DNA from: Roseburia hominis
Lineage (GTDB): Bacteria; Bacillota; Clostridia; Lachnospirales; Lachnospiraceae
NCBI GenBank assembly: GCA_040702975.1
Contig: CP159990.1
Location: 3,844,001 to 3,908,000, forward strand
Length of the DNA: 64,000 bases
Direction of reading: 5' to 3'
The notes beneath the pieces are model-generated. The model saw nothing but the letters and a program-made list of their open reading frames with translations, was not told the DNA's origin and did not search any database. Of the stretch, positions 1-14,283 are shown in pieces. Within the stretch, counting starts at the first letter, position 1, and every line of letters begins with the position of its first letter. The translations under genes were made by a program, and so were the position numbers.

Positions 1-405
1 CACCTTGCCGCCATAGAAACCGGAAATACCGCCCATAATAGAGCCGACACAGGCATTGATGATACTTGCCGCAAATCCAATGATGAAGGAAACTCTCGCT
101 CCCATCCATGCACGCACCCAGAGATCCCGTCCCAGAGAATCGGTTCCAAACCAGTGCTTGGTTGAGAAGCTCTGATTCATCTCCGCTACGCTCTGTGACG
201 CAAAATCATATTTACTAAACATCGGTGCAAAAATTGCAAGAAGAATATAAAATACAATCAGGCACAGCGAAAAGAACGCAATTTTATTCTTTCTGATTCG
301 TCTCCACGCATCCTGCCAGTATCCGATGTTCGGACGGGAAATAGACTCCATACTTTTTAAATTTTTACCAATAACCTTAAATTGATCTCTCGTAATTTCA
401 GCCAT
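1..405 (-). CDS. oppC: Oligopeptide ABC transporter permease OppC (partial, C-terminus outside window)
   Basis: The minus strand reads open from an ATG at 405 to the window edge, giving the first 135 residues of a DppC/OppC-type permease. It begins MAEITRDQF, has a cytoplasmic stretch, then a first membrane helix at about residues 44-62, and the conserved FGTDSLGRD motif at about 87-95. This is the N-terminal signature of the OppC half of peptide importers, which pairs with OppB to form the channel. It starts 9 bases after the oppB stop, so it is in the same transcript as oppB and oppA. The C-terminal half with the EAA loop is beyond position 1. Confidence 0.93.
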   Translation of the reverse strand, partial: MAEITRDQFKVIGKNLKSMESISRPNIGYWQDAWRRIRKNKIAFFSLCLIVFYILLAIFAPMFSKYDFASQSVAEMNQSFSTKHWFGTDSLGRDLWVRAWMGARVSFIIGFAASIINACVGSIMGGISGFYGGKV

Positions 406-414
406 CCCTGTCAC

Positions 415-1341
415 CTACCTTTTCTTACCGCTGAGACGAATTCTCGGATCTACGATACCATATAAAATGTCTACAACCAAAATTGCGAAAACCAGGAAAG
501 CGCCATAGAAGATCGTCATACCAAGTACCATCGTATAGTCATTCATGTTGATACTTTCCACATAATATCTTCCCATACCCGGAATTGCGAACAGCGCCTC
601 AATTACAAACGTACCGGTAAGCACGGATGCAACCGTCGGACCCATGATCGTAATAATCGGAGTGATAGCGTTTCTAATCTGATGTTTGAAGGTCACACGG
701 AACTCAGAAAGTCCCTTTGCCCTTGCCGTCTTCGTATAATCCGAGGTGACTACTTCCAGCATACTTGAACGCATCAGACGGGAAACGGATGCCAGCGTAT
801 AGAAGCCTACCGCTATGGACGGCAGAATCGTATGTCTAAAGCTGGTGTACTGTGCTACCGGGAGCACCTGCAATTTAATACCAAAGAAATACTGGAGCAA
901 TGACCCCATAATAAAGTCCGGAATCGATGTACCGATAATAGCAATCAGAATGCAGACAAAATCCAGCTTCTTTCCTCGATTCAAAGCTGCGATAATTCCC
1001 AAAATAATTCCAAAGAAAAACGCGAAACAAAGTGCACGTATTCCCAGGTCTGCAGAAAACGGGAAGGATTCTGCAATAATTCTGTTAACGGTTCGTCCCT
1101 CATATTTCATAGAATATCCCAAATCTCCATGAAGGACATTTTTCATATATGTAACATACTGCACCGGCAGCGGTTTATCAAAACCATAATATGCTTCCAG
1201 ATTCGCTTTGATCTCCGGCGTCATCTTATCACTCGAAAACGGGTCTCCGGGCATCAGACGTACCAGGACAAATACTACGCTGGTCAGAACAAACAGCGTC
1301 ACGATAGCAAGCAATACTCTTTTTGCGATATATTTTGCCAT
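415..1341 (-). CDS. oppB: Oligopeptide ABC transporter permease OppB
   Basis: A 308-residue integral membrane protein of the usual length for DppB/OppB permeases. It has an N-terminal helix (about 9-29), the RLMPGDPF motif that typifies OppB N-termini, and an EAA-type coupling loop around DYTKTARAKGLSEF. It would form the import channel with OppC and receive peptides from the lipoprotein OppA encoded just upstream. The start is preceded by a GGAGAGG-like ribosome site. The order on the minus strand is oppA, oppB, oppC; the ATPase genes (oppD, oppF) should lie beyond the window. Confidence 0.95.
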   Translation of the reverse strand: MAKYIAKRVLLAIVTLFVLTSVVFVLVRLMPGDPFSSDKMTPEIKANLEAYYGFDKPLPVQYVTYMKNVLHGDLGYSMKYEGRTVNRIIAESFPFSADLGIRALCFAFFFGIILGIIAALNRGKKLDFVCILIAIIGTSIPDFIMGSLLQYFFGIKLQVLPVAQYTSFRHTILPSIAVGFYTLASVSRLMRSSMLEVVTSDYTKTARAKGLSEFRVTFKHQIRNAITPIITIMGPTVASVLTGTFVIEALFAIPGMGRYYVESINMNDYTMVLGMTIFYGAFLVFAILVVDILYGIVDPRIRLSGKKR

Positions 1342-1372
1342 GCGCCTCTCCTTTCTCCTTCTTAACTGCCTT

Positions 1373-1420
1373 GACGGTTTTGATTATCCCACACCACGTC
1401 TCTGGATAATCAAAACCGTC
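1373..1420 (-). promoter_or_regulatory. Perfect 17-bp intercistronic hairpin between oppA and oppB
   Basis: Arms at 1373-1389 and 1404-1420 are exact reverse complements with a 14-base loop. On the transcribed minus strand no T-run follows the stem, so it does not look like a simple terminator. Such stems after binding-protein genes commonly slow 3' decay and leave more oppA message than oppB-oppC message. The differential-expression role is inference. Confidence 0.7.
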
Positions 1421-1523
1421 AAAGAGGGGGCTGTAATCCAGACCCCCCTCCTGACAATCTCTTCTTTCAGCTGCAGGAAGACTCTGTCAGTCTCCTTTCG
1501 CTGTATCTTACTCTATGCTCGTA

Positions 1524-3170
1524 TTAGTTCTCAATATCTGCATAAACCAGGTTGAAGTCATATCCAACGAAGTAAACGTTGAAGTTCTTGATCTTCGGAT
1601 TTACGAGGTACTGGTCACGACGAAGCTGAAGCGGTACTAAAGCAGCATCTTCTTCCAGGAAGATCTTCTCTGCCTCGAACAGCATATCCTGTCTCTTCTT
1701 GGCATCTGTCTCTGTCTGAGAACCTTTCAGTAATTCATCGTATCTCGGATTGTTGTAACCAGAGTGGTTGTACTGTCCATCACTGATCCACAGCTCAAGG
1801 TAAGAATAAGCGTCAGAGTAGTCCGGTACCCATCCGGTAACTACCATATCATAATCAAGAACCTGCTCTCTTTCCAGTCTCTGTTTGTAGGTTACCTGAT
1901 CGATCTCAACAGTGATTCCCAGATTCTTCTGGAACTGCTCCTGAAGAACCTCAGCCTGTTTCTTAGCGCCCTCTGTGTCAGTGGTAAGAAGCGTGATTTT
2001 GATGTCTGCTGCAGAAGCTACACCAAGTTCTTTCACTGCTGCATCAATATATTCTTTTGCTTTTGCTTCATCATTCTCAAGCGGGAACGGTTCATACGGA
2101 TAAGCCTCTCCGTAAGTAGTATCTGCAGATGTTACATTCGGCAGCACCAGTCTCTGTGCCGGCTCATATACATCGTTATTTACCAGAGTGTTGTATTCTT
2201 TTCTGTTGATACCATAGTTCAGAGCGAATCTCAGGTTCTTGTTAGCAAGCATCTTACCCTCTGTCTGGTTCAGCATGATATAGTCGTCTGCACCGGTGAA
2301 GTAGAATTCAGAATTCTCTTCGTACTGTTTGGTCAGCTCAGTCGGAACAACGGTGATATCAACCTCGCCCTGCTCCCACATAGCAACCGCGGTCTTAGCG
2401 TCAGCTACGGTCTTAATGCAGATCTCGTCAAGCTTAATGCTGTCTGCTTCCCAGTAGTCCGGGTTCTTGGAAAGAATAAGCTCATCGCCATGTTTCCACT
2501 CAGACATTACGAACGGTCCGTTGTAAGCTGCTTTTTCCGGATCTGCTGCATATTCTGCACCGTATTTCTCAACAAGGTCTTTTCTTGCAGGTCCTAAAGA
2601 ACACATAGAGATCATGCTTTCAAAGTAAACTGCCGGATGCTCCAGTGTGATCTCAACGGTCTTATCGTCCGGAGCCTTCACTCCAAGTTCCTCAACCGGT
2701 ACTTCACCATTATTTACTGCTGCTCCGTTTTTCAGGATATAACCGATGAATGCGTAGTCACAAGCAGCCTCCGGGTCCATCAGTCTCTGCATACCATAAA
2801 CATAATCCTCTGCCTTTACGTCAACACCGTCACTCCATTTCAGGCCGTCACGAAGGTGGAAAGTATATACCAGACCATCATCAGAAACTTCCCATTTCTC
2901 TGCTGCGTCGCCTTTTACCTCGCCCTCGACATTTCTGGTAAGACATGCCAGAGTACAGATGTTTGCAGTTGCAGAAGAGATAGAGTTACTGTTCTGCGGG
3001 TCCATGGACGGAACATCTTCACGAAGAGTATAAGTAATTCTCTTCTTGCCTGATGCCTCGCCACTGTCTTTCTTGTCGCCGGAATCTTTGGATCCCGGTG
3101 TACCACAGCCGGTAAATGTAGCCACTACCATAGCTGCGGCAAGTAATGCGGCTAATAATCTCTTTTTCAT
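1524..3170 (-). CDS. oppA: Oligopeptide ABC transporter substrate-binding lipoprotein OppA
   Basis: A 548-residue SBP family 5 protein. The N-terminus MKKRLLAALL followed by a hydrophobic stretch and TFTGC marks a lipoprotein signal, with Cys22 as the lipidated residue. A Gly/Ser/Lys-rich linker follows, then the mature domain beginning RITYTLREDVPSMDPQNS, typical of OppA/DppA. Later blocks such as LKWSDGVDVKAEDYVYGMQR are family signatures. It captures peptides at the outer face of the membrane for OppBC. It is first in the operon, with an AAGGAGG site before the ATG and a stable hairpin after the stop. Confidence 0.95.
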   Translation of the reverse strand: MKKRLLAALLAAAMVVATFTGCGTPGSKDSGDKKDSGEASGKKRITYTLREDVPSMDPQNSNSISSATANICTLACLTRNVEGEVKGDAAEKWEVSDDGLVYTFHLRDGLKWSDGVDVKAEDYVYGMQRLMDPEAACDYAFIGYILKNGAAVNNGEVPVEELGVKAPDDKTVEITLEHPAVYFESMISMCSLGPARKDLVEKYGAEYAADPEKAAYNGPFVMSEWKHGDELILSKNPDYWEADSIKLDEICIKTVADAKTAVAMWEQGEVDITVVPTELTKQYEENSEFYFTGADDYIMLNQTEGKMLANKNLRFALNYGINRKEYNTLVNNDVYEPAQRLVLPNVTSADTTYGEAYPYEPFPLENDEAKAKEYIDAAVKELGVASAADIKITLLTTDTEGAKKQAEVLQEQFQKNLGITVEIDQVTYKQRLEREQVLDYDMVVTGWVPDYSDAYSYLELWISDGQYNHSGYNNPRYDELLKGSQTETDAKKRQDMLFEAEKIFLEEDAALVPLQLRRDQYLVNPKIKNFNVYFVGYDFNLVYADIEN

Positions 3171-3309
3171 AAATAATCCTCCTTTTGTTATATTAGCTTT
3201 ATGTAGTCAAACGGAAATCCTGTAAGATTCCCGGATCTACCTCTTTCATTCCGTTTAGCGCTTTACCACGTTTTTGCTTCTGCGCGGCTGTGCTTCACCG
3301 TACTAAGTT

Positions 3310-3325
3310 CTAGACCGTAGTCTAG
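3310..3325. promoter_or_regulatory. Perfect dyad upstream of oppA, possible operator
   Basis: The 16-base element CTAGACCGTAGTCTAG has 6-bp perfect arms and a 4-base centre. It sits about 140 bases upstream of the oppA start and just beyond the terminator of the GH127 gene. It could be a regulator site for opp. No clear -35/-10 pair is seen beside it, so the role is open. Confidence 0.35.
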
Positions 3326-3330
3326 TTTTA

Positions 3331-3367
3331 AGAAAAGGCGGTGCCATGATCCTTGCCATGACACCGC
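3331..3367 (-). terminator. Intrinsic terminator of the GH127 gene
   Basis: Arms at 3338-3348 and 3357-3367 form an 11-bp stem with one G-U pair. On the minus strand it is followed by CTTTTCTT. It lies directly after the GH127 stop codon at 3380. Confidence 0.85.
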
Positions 3368-3379
3368 TTTCTGCATTCT

Positions 3380-5656
3380 TCATCTGATTTTACAAATAAA
3401 ATATACATGATATGCCTCATTTTCCACTTGATTAAGTGGAATCCAGCGTCTGCCATCGCAGACAAATCCTAATCCTTCTTCTCGCTTCATCTTCGTATCC
3501 ACGTCCGATTCGTCGAATGAAACAGGAATAAAATCCTGCTCTTCTGAAATAACCGCCATAATGTACGGTCCATAACGAAGTGCAGCCATCTCCGGCCTAT
3601 CCGGTGTCCTCAGAATCTGGAAATGGTAGGAGAAAGTCAGTTCATACTCCCTGCCCCCGGAAAAATCTCCGCCGATCTGCAGATACCCATTCTCATCCGG
3701 CTGCATATCCAGCGTCTCTTTGCCTTCCAGTATTCTGTGCTCCCTGGCCCATGCGGGCTTCCGGAACTTCAAGGTGCGAAGACCCGCACCTTTTACAAAA
3801 ACCCGGAAAGTCCCGGAAAAGGCCGTATCTTCCAGTCTGATTAATACATCTCTATCCTCCCACCACATCTCGGACGGGATGAACAGATTCAAATATATGG
3901 TATCAGCGTCATAGAAATAAATACCTTCCCGGTATTTGAAATGGCTCTCCATTCCGGTTCCATGACAGCAGCTATTCTCGCACAAAAACTCTTTCTTCAT
4001 TCCCGGACCCAGCGGCAAAAAATAGGTGCTTTCCCCTGTCGCCCGCCGATCCTGGGTAGAAAGAATGTGGTTCAAAACTGTCGTCTCATAATAATCCATG
4101 TAGGAAGCCTTCGGCTGATACTGATACAGTTCTTTTGTCAGCTTCAGCATATTGTAGGAGGCACAGGTCTCCTCCGTATTCTTCGTCAGAAGCGCACCTA
4201 TCTTGTTCCTTTCATGGAACATCTCTCCTTCACCGGTTCCTCCCGTGGCGTAACTGTGAAATCCAGTCACTGTCCTCCAGAAAAATTCTGAAATCTCAAA
4301 AAACTCTTCTTCTCCGGTTGCTTTATACAGCTCCATAGCACCTAAAATCTGCGGGATATGCTGATTCGCGTGCATGGTGCTCAGGGCATCTACCTGCTCC
4401 TTCAGCGGATAGAATAATTTGTCGTTATCAAATAACCGGGCGCATGAGAGGAACTCTTCCTTCCCCGTCAGCCGATAGAGCTGTGCCATTACGGCGTTCA
4501 TACCTCCAAACTCGCCCGCAATATACATACTCCACATCCTGCCAAGCTGTTCGTGCGTAAGTCTTTTCAATCTGCGGCATACCCACTGACCCAGTTTCTC
4601 GGAAATCTCCAGTGCTTCCGCTGCCTGTACATACTGATAACAATCCAATAGTCCTGCAAATATCTTATGTAATGTGTAATATGGCGCCCAAATCGTCGGA
4701 TACGGAGTATATTCTTCCAGCAGATCAAACTGTTCTTCGGAATACCCGCTTAGGAAGCCTTCCTGAATCCCCGGCACATCGGAAAATGCCTTCTGACATT
4801 CCCTCATGCTTTTTACCATATACAACGCTTTTTCTTTAATCCTTTTCTCCCCGGTAGCATGGTAGCAAAGCGCGAGAGCCGACATATAATGTCCTGTTGT
4901 ATGCCCTCTCAGCTGACTGTCCGGAGAATCCCAGCCTTCCATCGGTGATGCCCCACGGGTATCCAGCCCGGAAGCCTTACGGAAATTATAAAGCATCTGC
5001 TCATCGTCTACCGATAACAAGAACTCCTTCATCCGCTCCTGAGCGTTGTAGAACTCGCTGCCTTCCAGAAGTCTGATCCTGGCTGACCGGCATTCCTGCA
5101 CACGCATCTGCGGATCACTTTTTTTCTTCTCCAAGGTCTCTACTGCCCGAATCCTGGCAATCACGGGAACCTTAGTCCCGGTCAGAAAGCCTTCTGCCTG
5201 ATACTCGCCCGGAGAATCAAAGCATACACTGCCCTCTCCCTCCCAGGATACCGGATACGGTATCGTGTCGCCATCCGGGGTCTCCACAATGGCCGCCTGT
5301 GGAAGATAATGCTTCTCACCCGCCTGCGTGACTGCCTTGACAGGGTAAACGCTCTTTACACAGAGCTTATTCTCCTCTTCCAGTATACGCACCTCAAAGG
5401 TCTTCGTCGCCACCGCGCTGCCAAAACGAAACGTCGCTAAAAGCGGTACTACTCTGTCTCCCATCCCATAAGTGGGGCGTGTGACCTTGCCCTCACTCGT
5501 GAGCAGCCGTTCGTGACCGGATTCCCATGTGATTTCAGAGCCATACTGTCCCTTTTTCGGAAGCGTTAAATCAAATTCTACTGTATTCAGATTCCCAATA
5601 TATAACGAATCTCTGTCAAGCCGAACCGCTTCTTCTTCCGCAAATACTCTCTTCAT
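3380..5656 (-). CDS. GH127 family beta-L-arabinofuranosidase (DUF1680)
   Basis: A 758-residue cytoplasmic glycoside hydrolase with no signal peptide. Residues 1-170 hold two Ig-like modules; the catalytic (alpha/alpha)6 barrel spans about 195-600 and a beta-sandwich closes the C-terminus. Family markers include GHTTGHYMSALAL (251-263), the zinc-ligand motif ETC (E496, C498) and CC at 563-564 in the NSCCHGTG segment. In characterised GH127 enzymes these Glu and Cys residues bind zinc and one Cys is the nucleophile. The enzyme probably removes beta-linked L-arabinofuranose from imported plant or arabinan oligosaccharides. It is monocistronic with its own promoter and terminator. Exact substrate is inferred from family only. 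Confidence 0.9.
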   Translation of the reverse strand: MKRVFAEEEAVRLDRDSLYIGNLNTVEFDLTLPKKGQYGSEITWESGHERLLTSEGKVTRPTYGMGDRVVPLLATFRFGSAVATKTFEVRILEEENKLCVKSVYPVKAVTQAGEKHYLPQAAIVETPDGDTIPYPVSWEGEGSVCFDSPGEYQAEGFLTGTKVPVIARIRAVETLEKKKSDPQMRVQECRSARIRLLEGSEFYNAQERMKEFLLSVDDEQMLYNFRKASGLDTRGASPMEGWDSPDSQLRGHTTGHYMSALALCYHATGEKRIKEKALYMVKSMRECQKAFSDVPGIQEGFLSGYSEEQFDLLEEYTPYPTIWAPYYTLHKIFAGLLDCYQYVQAAEALEISEKLGQWVCRRLKRLTHEQLGRMWSMYIAGEFGGMNAVMAQLYRLTGKEEFLSCARLFDNDKLFYPLKEQVDALSTMHANQHIPQILGAMELYKATGEEEFFEISEFFWRTVTGFHSYATGGTGEGEMFHERNKIGALLTKNTEETCASYNMLKLTKELYQYQPKASYMDYYETTVLNHILSTQDRRATGESTYFLPLGPGMKKEFLCENSCCHGTGMESHFKYREGIYFYDADTIYLNLFIPSEMWWEDRDVLIRLEDTAFSGTFRVFVKGAGLRTLKFRKPAWAREHRILEGKETLDMQPDENGYLQIGGDFSGGREYELTFSYHFQILRTPDRPEMAALRYGPYIMAVISEEQDFIPVSFDESDVDTKMKREEGLGFVCDGRRWIPLNQVENEAYHVYFICKIR

Positions 5657-5751
5657 GTCACCTAGTCACCCGTATTGTTCTTGTTATATGCAAACCGTAT
5701 AACCAAAAATATATAAGTATTATAAGCATTTTTTAATTATACCATTTTTTA

Positions 5752-5780
5752 ATTATAGCAGTATTCTATACCCTCGTCAA
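5752..5780 (-). promoter_or_regulatory. Promoter of the GH127 gene
   Basis: On the minus strand TTGACG (5780-5775) is separated by 17 bases from TATAAT (5757-5752). The start codon lies about 100 bases downstream, and AT-rich sequence fills the leader. Confidence 0.8.
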
Positions 5781-5802
5781 GAATTTTTATTCACATGTTA
5801 CA

Positions 5803-5851
5803 AAGAAGAGGATATCCCAACCGTTTTTCGGCTTTCGGATATCCTCTTCTT
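5803..5851 (-). terminator. Terminator of the rpoB-rpoC operon
   Basis: A perfect 15-bp stem with arms at 5803-5817 and 5837-5851. It follows the rpoC stop and is T-rich on its minus-strand 3' side. It separates rpoC from the GH127 promoter. Confidence 0.85.
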
Positions 5852-5915
5852 ATTGTGCTTTATTTCTCAGGGAAGACCCGGGAATCATCTCCCGGTATCT
5901 CTATACAGGCACAGG

Positions 5916-8900
5916 CTACTCCGCCTCTACGCCTGTCAATTCTTCTTCCTCTTCTGCAGCTTCTTCCACTCCGACCATCTCTTCCACAGCTTCCGTCACT
6001 TCGGCCATCTCTTCCGCAGCAGCATCCTCCTGCATTTCTTCCTGTGATGCCTCGCTGCTTTCGGTTGCTTCCTCGTCTAATTCCTCAAAGCTGATCTCGT
6101 CATCAAGCTCGGTCTCTGTGTTCAGCTTAACGTCGCGGTATTTTCTCATACCTGTTCCGGCCGGAATCAGTTTGCCGATGATAACGTTCTCTTTAAGACC
6201 GATCAGATGATCGACTTTACCCTTAATTGCAGCCTCCGTAAGAACCTTTGTGGTCTCCTGGAAGGACGCGGAGGACAGGAAGGATTCTGTTGCCAGAGAC
6301 GCTTTCGTGATACCAAGCATAATCTGTTCGCCTACTGCCGGCTCCTTGCCTTCAGCCACCAGTTTCTCGTTGGTCTCGTTGAATTCCAGAACATCTACTA
6401 CGGTTCCCGGCAGGAACTCTGTATCTCCTCTTTCCTCAACACGAATCTTCTTAAGCATCTGACGCACGATCACCTCAATATGCTTGTCGTTGATATCAAC
6501 ACCCTGAAGCCTGTATACTCTCTGTACTTCCTGAAGCATATAATCCTGAACTGCGCGCAGGCCTTTGATCTTAAGCAGGTCATGCGGGTTGATACTACCC
6601 TCTGTCAACTCGTCACCGGCCTCAAGAACTGCACCGTCCATAACTTTGATTCTGGAACCATACGGAATCAGGTATGCTTTGCTTTCTCCCGTCTCCGGAT
6701 TGGTCACAATGACCTCACGTTTCTTCTTGGTATCATTAATGTTCGCAATACCGCCAAACTCTGTAATAATGGCAAGACCTTTCGGTTTTCTCGCCTCGAA
6801 AAGCTCCTCGACGCGGGGAAGACCCTGTGTGATATCATCACCCGCAACACCGCCGGTATGGAAGGTACGCATGGTAAGCTGGGTACCCGGCTCTCCGATG
6901 GACTGTGCCGCGATGATTCCGACAGCCTCTCCCACCTGAACAGCCTCACCTGTTGCCATGTTGGCTCCATAACATTTTGCACAGATACCTACATGCGATT
7001 TACAGGTAAGAATGGTACGGATCTTAACCTTCTTGATCGGGTGATTTCCATCTTCATCTACACCGTATTTCATGATTCTTTCTGCACGTTTCGGTGTGAT
7101 CATATGATTTGCTTTTACAAGCACATTGCCGTCTTTGTCATAGATCGTATGGCAGGAATATCTTCCCGTAATACGATCCTGCAGGCTCTCGATCTCCTCA
7201 TTGTTGTCCATAAACGCATGAACATACATACCTGGGATCTCTTCGCCCTTCTCTACACAGTCTACCTCACGGATAATAAGCTCCTGTGAAACGTCAACAA
7301 GACGTCTTGTCAGGTATCCGGAGTCGGCTGTACGAAGCGCGGTATCAGAAAGTCCTTTTCTCGCTCCATGAGCAGACATGAAGTACTCCAATACGTCCAG
7401 ACCTTCACGGAAGTTCGACTTGATCGGCAGCTCAATGGTACGTCCGGTCGTATCTGCCATCAGTCCACGCATTCCGGCAAGCTGTTTGATCTGCTTATCA
7501 GAACCACGGGCTCCTGAATCCGCCATCATAAAGATGTTGTTATATCTGTCAAGACCGGAAAGCAGTGCCTCTGTCAGCTCATCGTCAGTCTGCTTCCATG
7601 TCTCTACTACTTCTTTGTAACGCTCTTCCTCCGTAATCAGACCACGCTTAAAGTTTCTTGTGATCTTATCCACGGTATCCTGCGCTCTCTGAATCAGCTC
7701 CGGTTTCTGCGGCGGCACGGTCATGTCGGAAATAGATACCGTCATGGCGGCTCTCGTAGAATACTTGTAGCCGATTGCTTTTACACTGTCGAGCACTTCT
7801 GCTGTCGCAGATGCCCCATGTGTATTGATAACCTTCTCCAGAATCTTCTTGAGCTGTTTCTTTCCTACGTGGAAGTCGATCTCAAGGAGAAGCTCATTGC
7901 CTTCCTTCTCTCTGTCCACAAAGCCCAGATCCTGCGGAATGATCTCATTGAAAATGAAACGTCCCAACGTGGACTCTACTATACCGGTCTTTTCCGTACC
8001 ATCCGGCATCGTCTTTGTCACACGCGCTTTAATTCTGGAATGAAGCGTAAGTGCATTGTTCTCATATGCCAGGATCGCTTCATTCACATTCTTGAAGTAT
8101 TTGCCTTCGCCCAGCGCACCCGGTCTCTCCTGAGTCAGGTAATAGATACCAAGTACCATATCCTGGGACGGAACCGCTACCGGACCGCCATCAGACGGTT
8201 TCAGCAGGTTGTTCGGCGAGAGCAGAAGGAAACGGCACTCTGCCTGTGCCTCAACGGAAAGTGGCAGATGGACAGCCATCTGGTCGCCGTCAAAGTCTGC
8301 GTTGAATGCGGTACATACCAGCGGGTGCAGCTTGATCGCCTTACCCTCTACCAGAATCGGCTCGAAAGCCTGGATTCCAAGTCTGTGCAGTGTGGGGGCA
8401 CGGTTCAGCATAACCGGATGCTCTTTGATTACATCCTCAAGCACATCCCATACCTCCGGCTGGAGACGCTCTACCATTTTCTTGGCATTCTTAATATTGT
8501 GTGCAGCTCCGCTTTCTACCAGCTCCTTCATTACAAAAGGCTTGAACAGCTCGATAGCCATCTCTTTTGGAAGTCCGCACTGGTAAATCTTGAGTTCCGG
8601 TCCTACGACGATAACGGAACGTCCTGAATAGTCCACACGTTTACCCAAAAGGTTCTGACGGAAACGTCCGGATTTACCTTTCAGCATATCGGAAAGAGAT
8701 TTAAGTGCACGGTTACCCGGTCCTGTTACCGGACGTCCGCGGCGGCCGTTGTCGATCAGGGCATCTACCGCCTCCTGGAGCATTCTCTTCTCATTTCTCA
8801 CAATGATATCCGGTGCTCCCAGTTCAAGAAGTCTCTTCAAACGGTTATTTCTATTGATAATTCTACGATACAGGTCATTAAGGTCGGAGGTCGCAAAACG

Positions 8901-9665
8901 TCCGCCATCAAGCTGTACCATAGGACGCAGATCCGGCGGAATAACCGGGATTACAGTCATGATCATCCATTCCGGTTTGTTACCGGACTCACGGAACGCT
9001 TCTACCACTTCCAGACGTTTCACAATACGCGCACGTTTCTGGCCTGTAGCATTCTCCAGACCGCTCTGCAGTTCTTCATATTCTTTATCCAGATCAATAG
9101 CTTCAAGAAGCTCTTTGATCGCCTCTGCACCCATTCCTACACGGAACGCATTGCCCCAGTTCTCTCTTGCTTCCTGATACTCGGCTTCAGAGAGGATCTG
9201 CTTGTTCTGAAGATCCGTTTCCCCTTTGTCTAGCACGATATAAGATGCAAAATACAGGACTCTCTCCAGAGTTCTCGGAGATAAGTCAAGGATCAGACCC
9301 ATACGGCTGGGAATTCCCTTAAAATACCAGATATGGGATACCGGAGCTGCCAGGGAAATATGCCCCATACGCTCACGGCGCACGCTGGATTTGGTAACCT
9401 CAACGCCGCACCGGTCGCAGACAACGCCTTTATAACGAATCTTTTTGTATTTACCACAGTGGCATTCCCAGTCCTTGCTCGGTCCGAAGATTCTCTCACA
9501 GTAGAGACCGTCCCGTTCCGGCTTCAGAGTTCTGTAATTGATGGTTTCCGGTTTGGTCACTTCGCCGTGTGACCATTCCATAATCTTTTCCGGAGACGCC
9601 AGACCAATCTTAATCGCATCGAAAGTCATCGGCTGATACGTTGCTTCGTTTTTATTCTCTGTCAT
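5916..9665 (-). CDS. rpoC: DNA-directed RNA polymerase subunit beta'
   Basis: A 1249-residue beta' subunit, the normal length for Clostridia. The N-terminal zinc ribbon has C68, C70, C83 and C86. The universal catalytic NADFDGD motif is at 455-461 with its three magnesium-binding aspartates. A second zinc site is seen in [13 protein letters not shown] in the C-terminal third. The last 60 or so residues are a Glu/Ala-rich acidic tail, which is common in Lachnospiraceae. The gene starts 13 bases after the rpoB stop and ends the operon at the hairpin at 5803-5851. Confidence 0.98.
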   Translation of the reverse strand: MTENKNEATYQPMTFDAIKIGLASPEKIMEWSHGEVTKPETINYRTLKPERDGLYCERIFGPSKDWECHCGKYKKIRYKGVVCDRCGVEVTKSSVRRERMGHISLAAPVSHIWYFKGIPSRMGLILDLSPRTLERVLYFASYIVLDKGETDLQNKQILSEAEYQEARENWGNAFRVGMGAEAIKELLEAIDLDKEYEELQSGLENATGQKRARIVKRLEVVEAFRESGNKPEWMIMTVIPVIPPDLRPMVQLDGGRFATSDLNDLYRRIINRNNRLKRLLELGAPDIIVRNEKRMLQEAVDALIDNGRRGRPVTGPGNRALKSLSDMLKGKSGRFRQNLLGKRVDYSGRSVIVVGPELKIYQCGLPKEMAIELFKPFVMKELVESGAAHNIKNAKKMVERLQPEVWDVLEDVIKEHPVMLNRAPTLHRLGIQAFEPILVEGKAIKLHPLVCTAFNADFDGDQMAVHLPLSVEAQAECRFLLLSPNNLLKPSDGGPVAVPSQDMVLGIYYLTQERPGALGEGKYFKNVNEAILAYENNALTLHSRIKARVTKTMPDGTEKTGIVESTLGRFIFNEIIPQDLGFVDREKEGNELLLEIDFHVGKKQLKKILEKVINTHGASATAEVLDSVKAIGYKYSTRAAMTVSISDMTVPPQKPELIQRAQDTVDKITRNFKRGLITEEERYKEVVETWKQTDDELTEALLSGLDRYNNIFMMADSGARGSDKQIKQLAGMRGLMADTTGRTIELPIKSNFREGLDVLEYFMSAHGARKGLSDTALRTADSGYLTRRLVDVSQELIIREVDCVEKGEEIPGMYVHAFMDNNEEIESLQDRITGRYSCHTIYDKDGNVLVKANHMITPKRAERIMKYGVDEDGNHPIKKVKIRTILTCKSHVGICAKCYGANMATGEAVQVGEAVGIIAAQSIGEPGTQLTMRTFHTGGVAGDDITQGLPRVEELFEARKPKGLAIITEFGGIANINDTKKKREVIVTNPETGESKAYLIPYGSRIKVMDGAVLEAGDELTEGSINPHDLLKIKGLRAVQDYMLQEVQRVYRLQGVDINDKHIEVIVRQMLKKIRVEERGDTEFLPGTVVDVLEFNETNEKLVAEGKEPAVGEQIMLGITKASLATESFLSSASFQETTKVLTEAAIKGKVDHLIGLKENVIIGKLIPAGTGMRKYRDVKLNTETELDDEISFEELDEEATESSEASQEEMQEDAAAEEMAEVTEAVEEMVGVEEAAEEEEELTGVEAE

Positions 9666-9678
9666 ATCGGCATCCTCC

Positions 9679-13554
<3,876 letters not shown>

Positions 13555-13649
13555 TGACGTTTCACTCCTTATATAATTAATTTTCGGGTTATCTCCGCCT
13601 ATCATTAGGGCGCACTTATGGCGTAAGTGTCCACAATAGCGCATTTTTT

Positions 13650-13679
13650 AGTTTATCATAGCCTTTTCGGGGTTGTCAA
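13650..13679 (-). promoter_or_regulatory. Promoter upstream of rpoB
   Basis: TTGACA (13679-13674) and TAAACT (13655-13650) are separated by 18 bases on the minus strand. The pair lies between the rplL terminator and rpoB, so rpoBC can be transcribed apart from rplJL, with a leader of about 90 bases. Confidence 0.65.
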
Positions 13680-13770
13680 GGACTTTTTCAAAAAGTTTAT
13701 GCATTGTTTTCTCAATTAGTTTTAGAAATGTTTTCATAAATTGGATGGAATTGGTATTTTCCTACGAAAT

Positions 13771-13806
13771 AAAAAAGGATGCCAATGCAACACCTGCATG
13801 GCATCC
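13771..13806 (-). terminator. Terminator after rplL
   Basis: The stem GGATGCC (13777-13783) / GGCATCC (13800-13806) continues inward as ATGCA/TGCAT after one bulged base. Six Ts follow on the minus strand. It probably lets only part of the rplJL transcription continue into rpoBC. Confidence 0.85.
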
Positions 13807-13834
13807 CCCTATGGATTCATTATGATAAGCCAAA

Positions 13835-14209
13835 TTACTTAACGTTAACTTCTGCACCCTCAGCTTCAAGTTTAGCCTTGATCTCCTCAGCCTCTGCCTT
13901 GGAAACAGCCTCTTTAACTGTCTTCGGAGCCTCGTCAACGAGTGCCTTAGCTTCCTTAAGTCCAAGTCCGGTAATCTCACGAACAACTTTGATTACTTTA
14001 ACCTTAGAAGCGCCTGCTGCTACTAATTCAACATCGAATTCAGTCTTTTCTTCTTCTGCCGGAGCGTCTGCGCCTGCTGCTGCAACTACAACGCCTGCTG
14101 CTGCAGATACACCAAATTCTTCTTCACATGCTTTAACTAATTCATTTAATTCTAATACAGATAATTCTTTGATAGCTTCAATAAATTCTGCTGTTGTTAA
14201 TTTTGCCAT
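13835..14209 (-). CDS. rplL: 50S ribosomal protein L7/L12
   Basis: 124 residues. The N-terminal dimerisation helix, an Ala/Val/Gly-rich hinge ([19 protein letters not shown]) and the C-terminal factor-binding domain with [13 protein letters not shown] are all present. The start is the ATG at 14209; the upstream in-frame ATGGAG at 14224 contains the GGAGG ribosome site and is not the start. It forms the L12 stalk on L10 that recruits translation factors. It follows rplJ in the L10-controlled operon. Confidence 0.97.
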   Translation of the reverse strand: MAKLTTAEFIEAIKELSVLELNELVKACEEEFGVSAAAGVVVAAAGADAPAEEEKTEFDVELVAAGASKVKVIKVVREITGLGLKEAKALVDEAPKTVKEAVSKAEAEEIKAKLEAEGAEVNVK

Positions 14210-14283
14210 TTTATTTTCCTCCATTTGATTTTTGTTTTAATAAAGTGAACTTCACTTTGACTTTAAAATATTCCGTTTCTGAA

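Noticed and set aside
13555..13644. Upstream extension of rpoB
   Set aside because: No ribosome site at the far start and no family similarity; AAGGAG supports 13554.
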